A stretch of 64,000 nt of DNA from Piezodorus guildinii (Eukaryota; Arthropoda; Insecta; Hemiptera; Pentatomidae): contig CM041294.1 of assembly GCA_023052935.1 (NCBI GenBank), forward strand, positions 22,964,635-23,028,634. The letters are read 5' to 3'. Positions 22,907-34,056 of this stretch are shown here, piece after piece (the first letter of the stretch is position 1; the number at the start of each line of letters is the position of its first letter). Under the pieces are notes generated by a model. That model made no database searches. It saw nothing but the letters and a program-made list of their open reading frames with translations, and was not told the origin of the DNA. The translations under genes and the position numbers were made by a program.

Positions 22907-24018
22907 CTGATATTGTATATCTTGCTTATGATAAGATATTGCTGTTTTTATTATCTACATTACCTTAATATTTCAGTATGACTATTATAAATGTGGCATA
23001 ATCTCATTTTATCCCAAGAGGCAGTTACATCAATTCAGTCAAAAGTTCCCTCAAGATATTGCCGACGATATAAGTTTATAAGAATTCTATTTGATACTAA
23101 AAAATTAAAATTAAATATGTATATTTGTTTAGCTACTTGAATTAAAATATAAGAAAACTGTTTTTTTTTTTTTTTACTCATTATCAAAATTGAAATAATT
23201 GTGATCATGACGGTATTAAAAAAAAAAACGAACCAAGAGACATTTTTTCTGAAAGTGATACCGCCGGATTATTTTCTTTCTCTTAACTGACATCCCATTT
23301 CTGTTGTTAAGGTTAGTTACTTAGCTGAAGAAATAATTCACTAATTGTTACATAGTTTAGGCTGCGCTGAATAAATTCATAGGGTTAAAAATTAAAATAA
23401 TAATGATAATCATCTTTTATCATAAAAGTTTTTTTTTTTCCTATGGTCTAAAAAATCATAAATATTACCAAGTTCAGGGTAACGCCATGGCTACAGTGGA
23501 AATAGAATCAACCTATATCTTGGTATCACAAGCGAAACTTGTTTCTCTAGAGACTCTCCGACAAGATAGAAATATTTCGATGAATTTCTTGAAAATTCTG
23601 GATTTCGAAATTTTAATGAGGCGATCCTCCGCGTCTATTTCGTCGTTTACATAAGACATCCCTGAGAAAGTCTATTGCCGTATAAATATGTTTATAGAGT
23701 CATTTCGGAATCGTCGATTTTTATTAGGGTTATTTGTACCATGTCTGTTGGATTCAAATATACTATAAACTTATATTTAGTGCTACTTTTATGTGTTATT
23801 TAAAATTAAATCTAAACTTGAACTTTAGGTGCCTCTTAGTGGTATCTACATTTTATACAAGAAGACATGAAGAAGTTTCTTCTACATGTTTTTCTATGTA
23901 GCTTATTTTTTATATGATTATAAATTTAAATTTATGCTTCTAGAAATTTATTTTATTGTGTTTAGTAACTCTATGGAGTTAATGATTAAAACACCCATAC
24001 TTTTTTTCACACGAAATT
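21681..24018. other. Unique intron sequence with a GC-richer island and (TA)n
   Basis: 21681-22080 is AT-rich. About 22090-22510 is GC-richer and open on + from 22143 to 22502, but the translation (for example E-E-G-G-S-R-Y-D-R-H) resembles nothing I know. (TA)n lies at 22842-22903. 22920-24018 is AT-rich with no feature. Confidence 0.4.
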
Positions 24019-24859
24019 AGTCACTTACTATATATAGTAAGGGAAAGTATTGCGAGCGTGAAAATTTTCGAATTCCAGTTTTCAACGGAAATACACATTT
24101 TAGGGTCCCCTGAGTCCAAATAAGCAAGTCCCGCTAAAAGGTCTGTGTGTGTGTGGTAACTCCCGGGCGGAAACGGTAAGTCCTATGAAACTGAAATTTC
24201 ATATTTAAGCCAAATACACGCCCGAGACGTTACAAAACCTTTTTCATTGAAATGAGCTTACCAGAAGAGCCACTTTATACCATGAATTTTGCACCTTTTT
24301 TCGATTTTCTCGAAAAAGGTTCCGACGATATTGATTAAGCTCGCTATATCAATTTAAAATTTAATGGGCTTTAATATCATGTAAAATTTAATTTTGATTA
24401 AAATGGTCTGACTGGCTTATATGCTGATATTTTAAATTTTCTTTCTCTAAAGTGCCTTTAATTTTGTAGATTCTATAAAAATAACTATATTATCTTGTTA
24501 ACGCTGATGAAAAACAGGTAAATATATAAATTGAATGAATTCGATACCCAACTAAAGGAGAAAACAGAAAAAAATAATTTTTTAATGCAACTTTTTGTTT
24601 TTGAACATAAGAGTAATATACATGTATGATATACCGTTGGAAAGCTAAACATTTTAGAAAAAAATATTATCTTATACTCAAGCTTTTAAAAGTTAATAGA
24701 GAGTGATGAAAAGAAGATAAAACGAACTGATTATTTTAGATAATAATATCATAGATTTTTTAATAAAATACATGTTTCTATATCACTAACTGTATTTGAA
24801 AATTCTTTCATTGATTTTAAAAATGGAGTTAAGTGAAAGTCGTGAGTTGCCGCACCAGA
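24019..24859 (-). mobile_element. HINE-like repeat, copy 11, near full length
   Basis: tcacttactatatatagtaa at the left, gccgcaccaga at 24849-24859. A good member for a consensus. Confidence 0.9.
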
Positions 24860-25506
24860 TTTTTTTTCAAGTGGTTTAAGAGGACTTTTAGTTTAGATCA
24901 TCTTAGAAATAATAAACATTTCGAAACGAATCGAAATCCACCCTGACTCATTAGGGCTATTTGGATATAAACAGGAAACTGGGAAATACCGTGGAATCTG
25001 AGCAAGATTCGGCTTTTTATAGGTAGTTACTCAAGGGCTTCTCGGCTGAGGCAGTCACGGGCCGAAGGTGAATCAGGGATGAAATATACATCCTCGAGAT
25101 GAAAGGTGTAATCAGGGGAGCCTCAGCTGGCGAATTAACTGGGCATCTGAGAACTTTCAATTAACCTCGAGAAAAGGACCAGTTTACGATCCTAAATACC
25201 CTTTATAACCCTAATAAAGCCCGATCCTGGGTCTTAGGGCCGTAAGTTGTGTTAAGTATAGCCTGCGCTGATCCGCTCATCGGTAAAAGCTGTTTGATAG
25301 GTGTGAATGGAACCTGGGCTATGTGCTGTATTTTATAGGGGATTACTTTGGTCACGAGTTTCACTCAAAATCAATTTAGGTATTGAAATATTCATATGAG
25401 TCTTGTTCTTCTTTTTGGTATTATTCTCGGGCGCCGTAATGACACTTTTTTACATCACTGCTGATAAATTTTTACTGTTAACACTTTAAGTTGAATAGTA
25501 ATTTTT
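24860..25506. other. Unique intron sequence
   Basis: Moderately GC-rich between 24990 and 25330; no frame or repeat recognised. Confidence 0.4.
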
Positions 25507-25768
25507 ACTCTCTCTTACCTATTTATGAAATATATAGTAAGAGCGTATATATAGTATTGCGTTCGTGAAAATTTCTGAATTCTAGTTTTCTACAAAAATA
25601 CGCGTTTTACGGTACGACGCGAGTCTGAATTTAGTAGTCGTACGAAACTGAAATTTCATATTAAAGACGACAATCCGTCTGGGATGTTACAACTTTTTAA
25701 TAAAACCAGAAGAGCCACATTATACCACGCATTTTTAATGATTTTTTCAAAAACGGCTCTAACGATTT

Positions 25769-25771
<3 letters not shown>

Positions 25772-25820
<49 letters not shown>
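25772..25820. repeat. (TA)n microsatellite
   Basis: Left flank of the PLE. Confidence 0.95.
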
Positions 25821-25824
<4 letters not shown>

Positions 25825-25912
25825 TGATCAGTTCTCGACTGTTGATAATTTAAGTTTGTGTTGTTCTTAGGTTGCAGTCAATGAATAAACAGTTTTATCT
25901 ATGCGACGTTTC

Positions 25913-25940
25913 GAGAATTTATTGTTCTCATAATCATGCC
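25913..25940 (-). ncRNA. Hammerhead-like motif, left arm (variant)
   Basis: Minus strand: ATTATGA where CTGATGA is expected, stem GAGAA-caataaa-TTCTC, then GAAACGTC. Identical in the right arm (27240-27278) and in copy 1. The stem and GAAACGTC are preserved but the first box is altered, so activity is doubtful. Confidence 0.4.
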
Positions 25941-26259
25941 TTAACAGTGGAAAAAAACAGAACATTAATATTATTGTACAATAATTAATATATGATGTTA
26001 TTGTTAGAGATATAAAAAAGAGTACATTGAACAATGAATATTAATACAGTAGGTACATAGATATTTTAAATTAGGATTTACATTAAAGATATTATTATAA
26101 AATTACTTACAATTTTGGACAAAATAGTGTCTTAATTAGGCATGTTAAGCCTACAAGCTTTGAAAGAACACTGAAAAAATAAAAAAGGAATCGTTCAAGT
26201 ATTTAAAAAAAAATACCAAAAAATCGCGGAAAATAAAGTAGTTGACCTCCTTTTAGAAA

Positions 26260-26856
26260 ATGGTTATCCACACAAAACTCATATGTAAACTACTAAAACA
26301 GATACCAACGTCACAAAAACAACAACACAATGAGAACAGCACCAAAATATATTACACTATCCCATACATACCCACACTTTCCGAAAAACTTGCAAAAGCA
26401 CTTAACATTAACAGAAATAATAGTGATTCTGCCATTACGTACACAAATATAAATACTTTATCAAAATTATTTACAAAAACTAAAGATTCCGACAAATTAG
26501 ACCTTCAATCAAATGTAGTATACGAAATACCTTGTGAAGACAAATGCGGAAAGTCTTATTTTGGAACATCGGAACAATATTTAAAAAGGAGAGTATACCA
26601 ACACAAATATAGCTGCACTTCAATTAAAAAAGACCCAAATAAACCTGACCAAACTGCCCTCACTACTCATTTCAGAAAAACGGGACATTCATTTAAATTT
26701 CACTCACCGAAAATTATTCATTATGAAAAAAACAGCTTCAAACGAAATTTTAAAGAAATGATTACCATAGAGAAATATAAAAATCGCGCCATAAATAAAA
26801 AATCGGATGTCCAAAACCTAAATGCATGTTACTCGAATTTGATAAACACATATTAA
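26260..26856 (+). CDS. PLE C-terminal region with GIY-YIG endonuclease (RT lost)
   Basis: 198 aa. Residues about 32-60 (Y-T-I-P-Y-I-P-T-L-S-E-K-L) match the linker that follows the RT in Penelope-like proteins. Residues about 87-135 carry the nuclease core: NVVYEIPCEDKCGKSYFG supplies the GIY and YIG equivalents and a Cys pair, then Y-L-K-R-R-V-Y-Q-H with the catalytic Arg region; T-H-F-R-K-T-G-H gives the His pair of the PLE-type CCHH motif, and K-E-M-I-T-I-E is a likely place for the metal-binding Glu. In PLEs this domain nicks target DNA for reverse transcription. Upstream, V-V-D-L-L-L-E-N-G-Y-P lies in another frame, so the ATG used here is probably an accident of a frameshift, not a true start. 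The reading frame is otherwise intact. Confidence 0.8.
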   Translation: MVIHTKLICKLLKQIPTSQKQQHNENSTKIYYTIPYIPTLSEKLAKALNINRNNSDSAITYTNINTLSKLFTKTKDSDKLDLQSNVVYEIPCEDKCGKSYFGTSEQYLKRRVYQHKYSCTSIKKDPNKPDQTALTTHFRKTGHSFKFHSPKIIHYEKNSFKRNFKEMITIEKYKNRAINKKSDVQNLNACYSNLINTY

Positions 26857-27239
26857 AATTTTAAAAAATAAAATAAACGTCTTAATAATAATAGGAAATA
26901 AAACGAAAACAACTCAACAATAGGAGGGAGAATACCCCAGACACCTGACATCATCATAAATTCCTGGAAAATCTTCCATACTTGAACGATTCCTTTTTTA
27001 TTTTTTCAGTGTTCTTTCAAAGCTTGTAGGCTTAACATGCCTAATTAAGACACTATTTTGTCCAAAATTGTAAGTAATTTTATAATAATATCTTTAATGT
27101 AAATCCTAATTTAAAATATCTATGTACCTACTGTATTAATATTCATTGTTCAATGTACTCTTTTTTATATCTCTAACAATAACATCATATATTAATTATT
27201 GTACAATAATATTAATGTTCTGTTTTTTTCCACTGTTAA

Positions 27240-27278
27240 GGCATGATTATGAGAACAATAAATTCTCGAAACGTCGCA
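27240..27278 (+). ncRNA. Hammerhead-like motif, right arm (variant)
   Basis: Complementary partner of 25913-25940 in the opposite arm; both arms point outward. See that entry for the parts. Confidence 0.4.
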
Positions 27279-27325
27279 TAGATAAAACTGTTTATTCATT
27301 GACTGCAACCTAAGAACAACACAAA

Positions 27326-27327
<2 letters not shown>

Positions 27328-27414
<87 letters not shown>
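27328..27414. repeat. (TA)n microsatellite
   Basis: Uninterrupted TA run between the PLE and the MITE. Confidence 0.95.
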
Positions 27415-27417
<3 letters not shown>

Positions 27418-27746
27418 GGGTGGGCATAATGGAATGACGATTATCGGAACATTCGATTATTTCAATCATTCGAATTAATCGATTATCGGATTAGAGAAAC
27501 GAACGATCATTCGAACTGAATTGTTTAACGGTAATCGAGTGATTACCAGGAGCTCGGATAATCGAACTACTTTTTTTTTTTTTTTTCTCATCACATAAAT
27601 TATATGCATGTTTGCACCTAGGCTCAGCCATTATAGAGACGGGAATTGAGGCATATCGTCTCTCACAATCCATACTAATCATTCGATTATTTAAATCATC
27701 GTAGTTCGATCATCCGATTATAACGATAATTCGATTATGCCCACCC

Positions 27747-27749
<3 letters not shown>
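27415..27749. mobile_element. hAT-like MITE inserted in (TA)n
   Basis: Ends TAGGGGTGGGCATAATGGAAT and the complementary tcgattatgcccaccccta, with inverted tcgattat/ataatcga words further in. Such TAGGGGTGGGC ends are common in hAT-type MITEs. No frame. The flanking TA runs hide any target duplication. Confidence 0.7.

Positions 27750-27836
<87 letters not shown>
27750..27836. repeat. (TA)n microsatellite
   Basis: Right continuation of the TA tract interrupted by the MITE. Confidence 0.95.
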
Positions 27837-27840
<4 letters not shown>

Positions 27841-28356
27841 CAGATCCTTCCTAATCCGCTCCTCTTTCGTATGGAATTCCATTCCTTCATACATCCGATA
27901 TTCTGATACTCTTCAGACCTTCAAATCCCGTCTATTCGATCACTTCTCTTCTCTATTCAATTTTCAAAGAGCCCTAAATAGATTTGCTAATTCAATTTAA
28001 ATTAGTTAAATAAAATATATAGAAACAATTATTTAAATACAACATCTTACATTGTGGTGGACCTGTATATTTAACTATATTATTTCAATAATTTAACATT
28101 AAAACAGTAAAGCACTATTAATTAAAATATTGTATATATGGACATATTTTTCTGTTTTGTCTTTTGTCTAGTTTTGTTATTATTGATTAGAATTATTATT
28201 ATTAGAAGCTACCTTTTAATGTATCACTATTGTTCACTTTTTTATTTTCTACTATTTTTTGTTTGTTTTATGTTTTTACTCTAAGACACTAAAGTTCTGT
28301 TTGTATGTTTTGTAAAATTATTCAAAAGGCACTTGTCCCAGAATAAAATAAAGAAT

Positions 28357-28371
<15 letters not shown>
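27837..28371 (+). pseudogene. CR1/Jockey-type LINE, 3' end
   Basis: Reads DRSFLIRSSFVWNSIPSYIR then L-Q-T-F-K-S-R-L-F-D-H-F to a stop at about 27998: the end of a non-LTR ORF2. AT-rich 3' UTR follows, with ggcacttgtcccagaataaa and (ATT)n at the end. 5' truncated within the TA run. Confidence 0.75.

Positions 28372-28406
<35 letters not shown>
28372..28406. repeat. (TA)n microsatellite
   Basis: Joins the LINE tail to the resumed HINE. Confidence 0.9.
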
Positions 28407-28413
<7 letters not shown>

Positions 28414-29128
28414 CATACACATATGTAAATTTAAACTTTAATGACATGTTGGATGCATTCTGATTAAAATGGTCTGACATGTATTAAATGCAGTTTTTTT
28501 TTTTCTAAATTTTCGTCCTCTGAAGTATCTTTAATTTTGTAGATTCCAAAAATCTTTAAATATGCCATTTAAAAGAACTTGATAACCAACTAAAAGAGCA
28601 AAAATATTTGTGTAGAGGTAATTATTTTTTCCCTAACGTTGAAATCGTAATATAGGTGTATAATATACTGTTGGAAAACTAAACATTTTATAAAAAATAT
28701 TATCTTCTATTCAAATTTGTGAAGAAATTAATGGTATCATCTTATTGGGATTGATAAAAAGCGGCTAAATATAAAAGTCACAAGAATTTTTGTTATTCAC
28801 TAAGTTGTAAAAGGTAATGTAATGTGACAAATAAAGCTTAAACTTAAGCGATTATTATAAATGAAAATTCTTTATTGTTATATTATTTAATCTTACTCTA
28901 TTTCATAGTCCTTGAATTGATTTTGTCATTCGAGGTAAGTGAAAGTCGTGTGTTGCCCGCACCAGTTTTTTAAAATAAAATTTTGGTTTCTGATTTTAAA
29001 ATTCAGTCGAAAACTTTGTCGATGATCAACACCTTTTATTATGTTGTATTTTCATAATATGTACGCTTATTTGTGTTATATTTCAGCTATTCAACACGTA
29101 GCAATAGAAACCAATTATATTTGCTAAA

Positions 29129-29451
29129 AAAAAAAAAAAAAAAAACCTGTACCACTAGAACCCATGAAGGGTCTTGGGCTCAATACATATAGAGATTCGT
29201 ACTGTTTCTAGGCCAACGGCAGTGCAATGAGGTGATTAGGCCTTAATCTCGCTCAGGCGCCAGGTTTTTCCCCAATTAATTTGGGTACCCACTTTATAGA
29301 GGCTGGGTCTGCCCCAGGAGGGCCTCCATACCCTAGGGTCGCCCCCCGACTGAATTAACAGAATAAATAATATTCTGCCACAGGCGGGATTCGAACCCAG
29401 GACCCGGAGCACAGCAGACTAGTGCTCTATCCACTAGACCACGCCGCTCCC
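29129..29451 (-). repeat. tRNA-derived SINE, family A, copy 2, with poly(T) tail
   Basis: Head at 29451 (minus AGGGAGCGGCGTGG), A box TGGTCTAGTGGATAGAG, B box GGTTCGAATCC (29388-29398 on +). The 3' end on the sense strand is a run of about 17 T (A run 29129-29145 on +). Perfect 11-bp duplication tatttgctaaa flanks it (29118-29128 and 29452-29462), so the T run belongs to the inserted unit. Confidence 0.9.
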
Positions 29452-29462
29452 TATTTGCTAAA

Positions 29463-30926
29463 TCTAAACTAATTGATAGTTATAAAACTTTTGTATTATC
29501 TGTCTTCACACACACTCGATTCTATTCATATAATTCATCTTATGAAGCAATTATCATTTGATAGTGATTCTTACCTCTGGTTAATGAATAGGGTCTTTTC
29601 TACTAACTACAGGTGTCAGAATGTAATAAAAAACTATGTTATAATAAAAAACTTCTAAAAAATTCAATTCTTTCCGTGATATCTGTTTATGAGCTTTCAT
29701 ATGCAAATTGACTCTGACAGGGGTGAGAAGAAAAAACTTATAAAAAAAACTCCGGGCCTCCTATCACATCGCGATTCATAGCAAGCATACAATTAACGCT
29801 AAGAATATCTTCTGAGAAAATGCTATTGAGAAATCAGAAATTTCAAATGATAACAGGTTGTCAGTGTTGGCACTGATAATTTATTCAATTATTATTATTT
29901 GACAAGTTATTTTATTTAATTTTACACTGGATCTATGTCCGTTCTATTTTGTTCGTTTATTGAGCTTTGCCTTGGATTGAAATAATATGAGTCAATCTAA
30001 TACTGTTCATTTGGAATGTTGATAATATATAATGTATGATGTATATAAATAGTCGATCCGCTGTGATGTATTAATGGACAAAAACTTAATATTATTATAT
30101 TTCAAGAATAAGTTTTATCCTTTAAAGAAAAGTTAAATTGCAATTTATTTTACTTATGAACCTTCAGGAAAGAAGGTCCTTAATGTTGGTGAAAACGGTA
30201 TCAAAATCTGTCTAGTGGTTTAGGAGGAGTTAGCGGAAACAAAAATTCGGTTATCATTTTATTTATGTAGTGATTTTTTTTTAAAATATTTTTTTATTGA
30301 AATTTACAACTGCATAGGAATACATTAAGTAAATATGCTGGTAAAAGATAGTGTGCATCAAAAACGTAAAGAAAAACTACCCATTGGCAGCACTCTAAGA
30401 GATTTTTAAACATAAAAAATAATATTTTAACCCAGTTTCGATATAAAAGCTGGCGGAACCTTTTAATTTTTAACAAGATATTGGACGATAATAATTATAA
30501 ACGTGCTGTACGTTATTAAAAAATAAATGATCTGAAATACTTTTTAATCATATAACCAGTTTATTTTGGAGAATTGAAAAAAAAAAAAATTTCCTTTTAT
30601 AAATTATTAATAATATTTATAAAATAACGTAAAAAGGATTTGTACTCTTATCTATTTACAGATTTTTAAACCTCTTCACGATTTGTACAACTTCGTAATT
30701 TCCTCCACTGACATAGTATTCTCCACCCTTGAAAATAAGCTTACAATCAAAATTAACCTTATTTGATTCTTAGGGTATTATCATGTTAAATGTTGGTGTT
30801 ACGAAGTTATCGTGTTAAATGGATGGACCCTTATTCCCTTTTGGCATGGTTCTTTTGGGATAGCATTATGACTAGAAGTGGTTTCAATATTCCTCTGACT
30901 GGGAAAAACAATAGTTCATGGGATAA
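29463..30926. other. AT-rich unique intron sequence
   Basis: No convincing frame. A T-rich word followed by ttattgaaatttac at 30285-30305 resembles the tail of a minus-strand LINE but nothing upstream supports it. Confidence 0.35.
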
Positions 30927-31082
30927 CTTGTAGCTGAGTGGCTAGCCTGTGAGATGTCAGGTACTCGTTAAAGACCCCTATCCTAATAAAACCTGGATAG
31001 GTAAAATTCAGGACTCCCACTGTAGCATCGTCCGATTAGCTTTAGTAGCATAAAGTGAAGTTAAATAAATAAAAAACAAACA
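30927..31082 (+). repeat. SINE family C, copy 4, with internal deletion
   Basis: Head tagctgagtggctagc jumps directly to gtgagatgtcaggtactcg and continues to the (TAAA)n tail; the B box region is deleted. Confidence 0.7.
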
Positions 31083-31785
31083 ATAGTTCATTGATATGCC
31101 TGTATATGGTTTATTGCTTTCCCAAGTCAGGATAAATTGAGTTTACGGACGTATTGATGACGTATATAAGGTTAAGAAAGAAAGGAATATTCTAACAAAA
31201 TTTATTTTTAATCATTTATGTACATTTAGAAATTGTTACATTGGTAAGCAACAAATTTTATATACGAAAATAATTTCAAAATTGCGAGCAATACCAACAC
31301 AGCTTTATTGACACAGAGCGTGCCAATGAAGTCCTAACACCTGATTAAGTTGAGCAAAACGTGACTTTTTCATTCGGACCAGTAAAGCCCCTAAACGATA
31401 GGTCCTAGCGGCAAATGTTATATAACAAAAAATATTACCCACTCAATTTCTGATGTGTAAACTGCTGTCAACGTTTCCATCCGAGCAACAATAAAGCAGC
31501 TAGTTGACCGTGTCAAACTGAGGGTGAAAAATAGTTACAAAATAAATTAACAGGCCCCCAGCCAAAAGGTTTTTAGTGAAAAATAATTAAAATTTCGAAT
31601 ATTAGTGCTTTGAAGGTAAACATGTTTAATATTTGCTTTGTTTGTAGATTTATTGAAAATAAAACTATTTATGTCGACTGTTTTATACCTACATTTCTTA
31701 AGAGTTCTACAGATCCAAGTTTTAATAATGTTCCAGGAAAATATAATATTGTTATATCAATATATTCTAAACCACGGAAGATCTC
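31083..31785. other. Unique intron sequence
   Basis: Nothing recognised. Confidence 0.4.
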
Positions 31786-32030
31786 ATTTAATTATTAAGG
31801 TTGATTTTGGGCTGAATAAATTCTTCCATAAATACTCAATTTTTTATTTCATCAGTATGAGGTTTCGGGATATTCTCCCATCTTCAGAAGTCTTATTATA
31901 TATTCAGTATTCCCAACATTTTCACTAATCACACATTGAGCTAGGTAAAATAGTAAAATGAAGTCAATATTTAAATACATCTGATCTGAGCAAGAGTATT
32001 GCTCAGATCTTTGTCCTCAACCTGCCTGTA
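31786..32030 (-). mobile_element. PLE-like family P2, second copy with hammerhead-like core
   Basis: Matches 19208-19330 plus 19622-19806 without the SINE, so it is an empty-site relative. The core is at 31853-31890 (minus: CTGAAGA, TGGGA-gaat-ATCCC, GAAAC, CTC). The palindrome gatctgagcaa...ttgctcagatc is at 31984-32010. A LINE tail abuts its right side. Confidence 0.6.
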
Positions 32031-32039
32031 GAGTCTGGC

Positions 32040-32957
32040 CTATGTGTCTCTTTCCTGTGCTAACTCCATTCTCCTGCTCCAGTCAATCCCGCGCCTCATG
32101 CATGCTTCCTTTACACCGTCCTCCCATGAGATGCGAGGTCTTCCTCTGAGTCTTTTTCCTTCCGTGCGGGTCTCGTACCTCTTCCTGGCACTTCTCTCCG
32201 GATCCATCCTAAGAAGATGTCCAAACCATCCCAGTTTGTGTTCCTCTAGAACGGTCTCCGCCGGTTTGACATCAAGGTTAGCCCGTATAGTGGCGTTCCG
32301 TATCCTATCTCTCCGTGTCTTTCTCTCTATTTTTCGGAGATACCTCATTTCCATGGCCTTGATTTGGCTCCTATGTTTTGAGGTATGTGTCCACGATTCT
32401 TAGGAGTACGATAGGATAGGAAGAAATGTCGATTTATATACGGCTAATTTGGTCCGCTTTGACACCTCTCTTCTCCCCAGAAAACCTCGCCTTACCATAC
32501 AGAACATCCTCCCTGTCGCTCCAATTCTCTGGGCCACTTCTTCGTCTATTTAGCCATCCTCATTGAGATGAGCTCCCAGACATTTGAAATTTTCAACCTG
32601 CTCTAATCTCTGTCATCCAAGCCTTAGTATCCTCATTATCCTTCGGGGTTTCTTTCCAATACGCATGCATTTAGTCTTTCCCGGAAGAATGTTCATATTT
32701 ATTTTGGATGATTCCTCTTGAAGGACATGTATGTTATGTTGGAGGTCTCGATCATTGTCAGCAAGCAGGATGAGGTCGTCAGCGAAGGCTGATAGGGAAT
32801 ATCTAGTGGGGTGGAGGTTTCTGTGCCCTAGCTGGAATTTCCTCATTATAGGCTTGGCTCTCCTTAGTGCCAAGTCCAGAACCATAATGAAAAGTAACTG
32901 ACTCAGGCCACAGCCCGGTCTGATACCCAATGCCGTCTCGAATTCTTTTGAATTCAC
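32040..32957 (-). pseudogene. RTE-like LINE reverse transcriptase, C-terminal part
   Basis: Minus strand, starting at the right: GIRPGCGLSQLLFIMVLDLA (RT motif before the active site), S-A-F-A-D-D-L-I-L-L-A-D-N (catalytic ADD), then frame changes, then L-G-W-F-G-H-L-L-R-M-D and G-K-R-L-R-G-R-P-R-I-S-W-E-D, the typical C-terminal block of this LINE type. It is cut at 32957 where a HINE begins. Confidence 0.8.
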
Positions 32958-34056
32958 TTACCTATATATGAAATATGGTAAGGGAAAGTATTGCGATCGT
33001 GAAAAAGTTTTAATACTGGTTTTCAACGGAAATACACGTTTTAGGGTCCCCTGAATCCAAATGACCAAGTCCCGCAAAAAGGTCTGTGTGATAAGTCTAG
33101 CACAAAACCGATATTTCATATGTAAGACAATTATAAACCCGAGATGTTACAGAAACTTTTTCATCAAAATCAGCTGACCTGAAGATCTACTTTATACCAT
33201 GCATTATTCACATTTTTACCACGCCTTTAACTATTTGGATTAAACTCAATATATCGATGTAAAATTTGATGGGCTTTAATATCATGTAAGTTTCATTCTG
33301 ATTGAAATAGTCTGACAGGGCTTAAATGCCGATATTTTAAATTTTCTTCCTCTAAAGTACCTTCAATTTTTGAGATACTATAAAAATAACATTATAATAT
33401 TGTTATCAACGATAAAAAACAAGTATATATATTAGTTGACTGAATTATATTTTTAACAAAAGGAGAAAACTGGAAAAAAATGTTTAATGCAATTTTTCAT
33501 TTTTGAACATAAGAACAGTAGTATAGATAGATGTATAATATACGGTGGGATAGCTTATGATTTTAGAAAAAAATATTATCTTATACACTAGCTTTTAAAA
33601 GATTTTCTTCCCCTAAAGTACCTTTAATTTTGTAGATTTCAGAAAATATAGTACATTATCGTATTATTGGTTATAAATAACGGGTAAATATGCAAGTTGA
33701 GTGATTTTGATAAAGAACTAAAGGAGAAAAGGGCAAACTCATTTTTTTAATGCAATTTTCGTGTTTTTGAACACAAGAATAGTAATATAGATGTATAATA
33801 TACCGTTGGAAAACTAAAGATTTTAGAAAAAAATATTATTTAATACACGAAATTTTAAAGTATAATGGAGATCGATGAAAAGCCGATATAACTAACTGAT
33901 TGTTGTAGATAAAAATATAATAGATTATTTAATAAAACACATGTTTCTATTGAAATTTAAAATAATTAATTCTTTAACAATTTATTTGTATCTTTGAATG
34001 TATTTAAAAATTATTAAATTGTTTTTAACATCCGAGGCCAGTGAAAGCCGTGTGTG
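32953..34056 (-). mobile_element. HINE-like repeat, copy 13, with internal duplication
   Basis: 3' terminus tcacttacctatatatg at the left. The tttcttc-ctaaagtaccttt-aattttgtag block to the aaaatattatt block occurs twice (about 33340-33600 and 33602-33860), making this copy about 200 bp longer than others. The 5' terminus is decayed (gccagtgaaagccgtgtgtg). Confidence 0.8.

Larger units (their letters stand above)
25822..27327 (+). mobile_element. PLE family P3, copy 2: long inverted arms around a GIY-YIG gene
   Basis: Inverted arms of about 350 bp (25852-26206 and 26979-27327) enclose a 198-aa endonuclease frame. No reverse transcriptase is present, so it is non-autonomous or a 5'-truncated unit joined to an inverted arm, as Penelope elements often are. 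Each arm contains the hammerhead-like block ending ttctcgaaacgtcgc. It is bounded by (TA)n on both sides. Confidence 0.8.
25507..28965 (-). mobile_element. HINE-like repeat, copy 12, split by a 2.6-kb composite insert
   Basis: 3' half at 25507-25772 (to acgattttgat) and 5' half from about 28426 (aatttaaactttaatgacatg) to gcccgcaccag at 28965. In full-length copies these two edges are separated by only a few tens of bases, so 25772-28426 was inserted. The insert holds a PLE, a hAT-like MITE, a LINE 3' end and four (TA)n tracts. Confidence 0.75.

Noticed and set aside
27737..28000. 87-codon frame beginning with an Ile-Tyr repeat
   Set aside because: The first half is translated (TA)n; only the LINE-derived second half is meaningful and is annotated as such. 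The same applies to TA-driven frames at 8017-8224 and 40758-41111.
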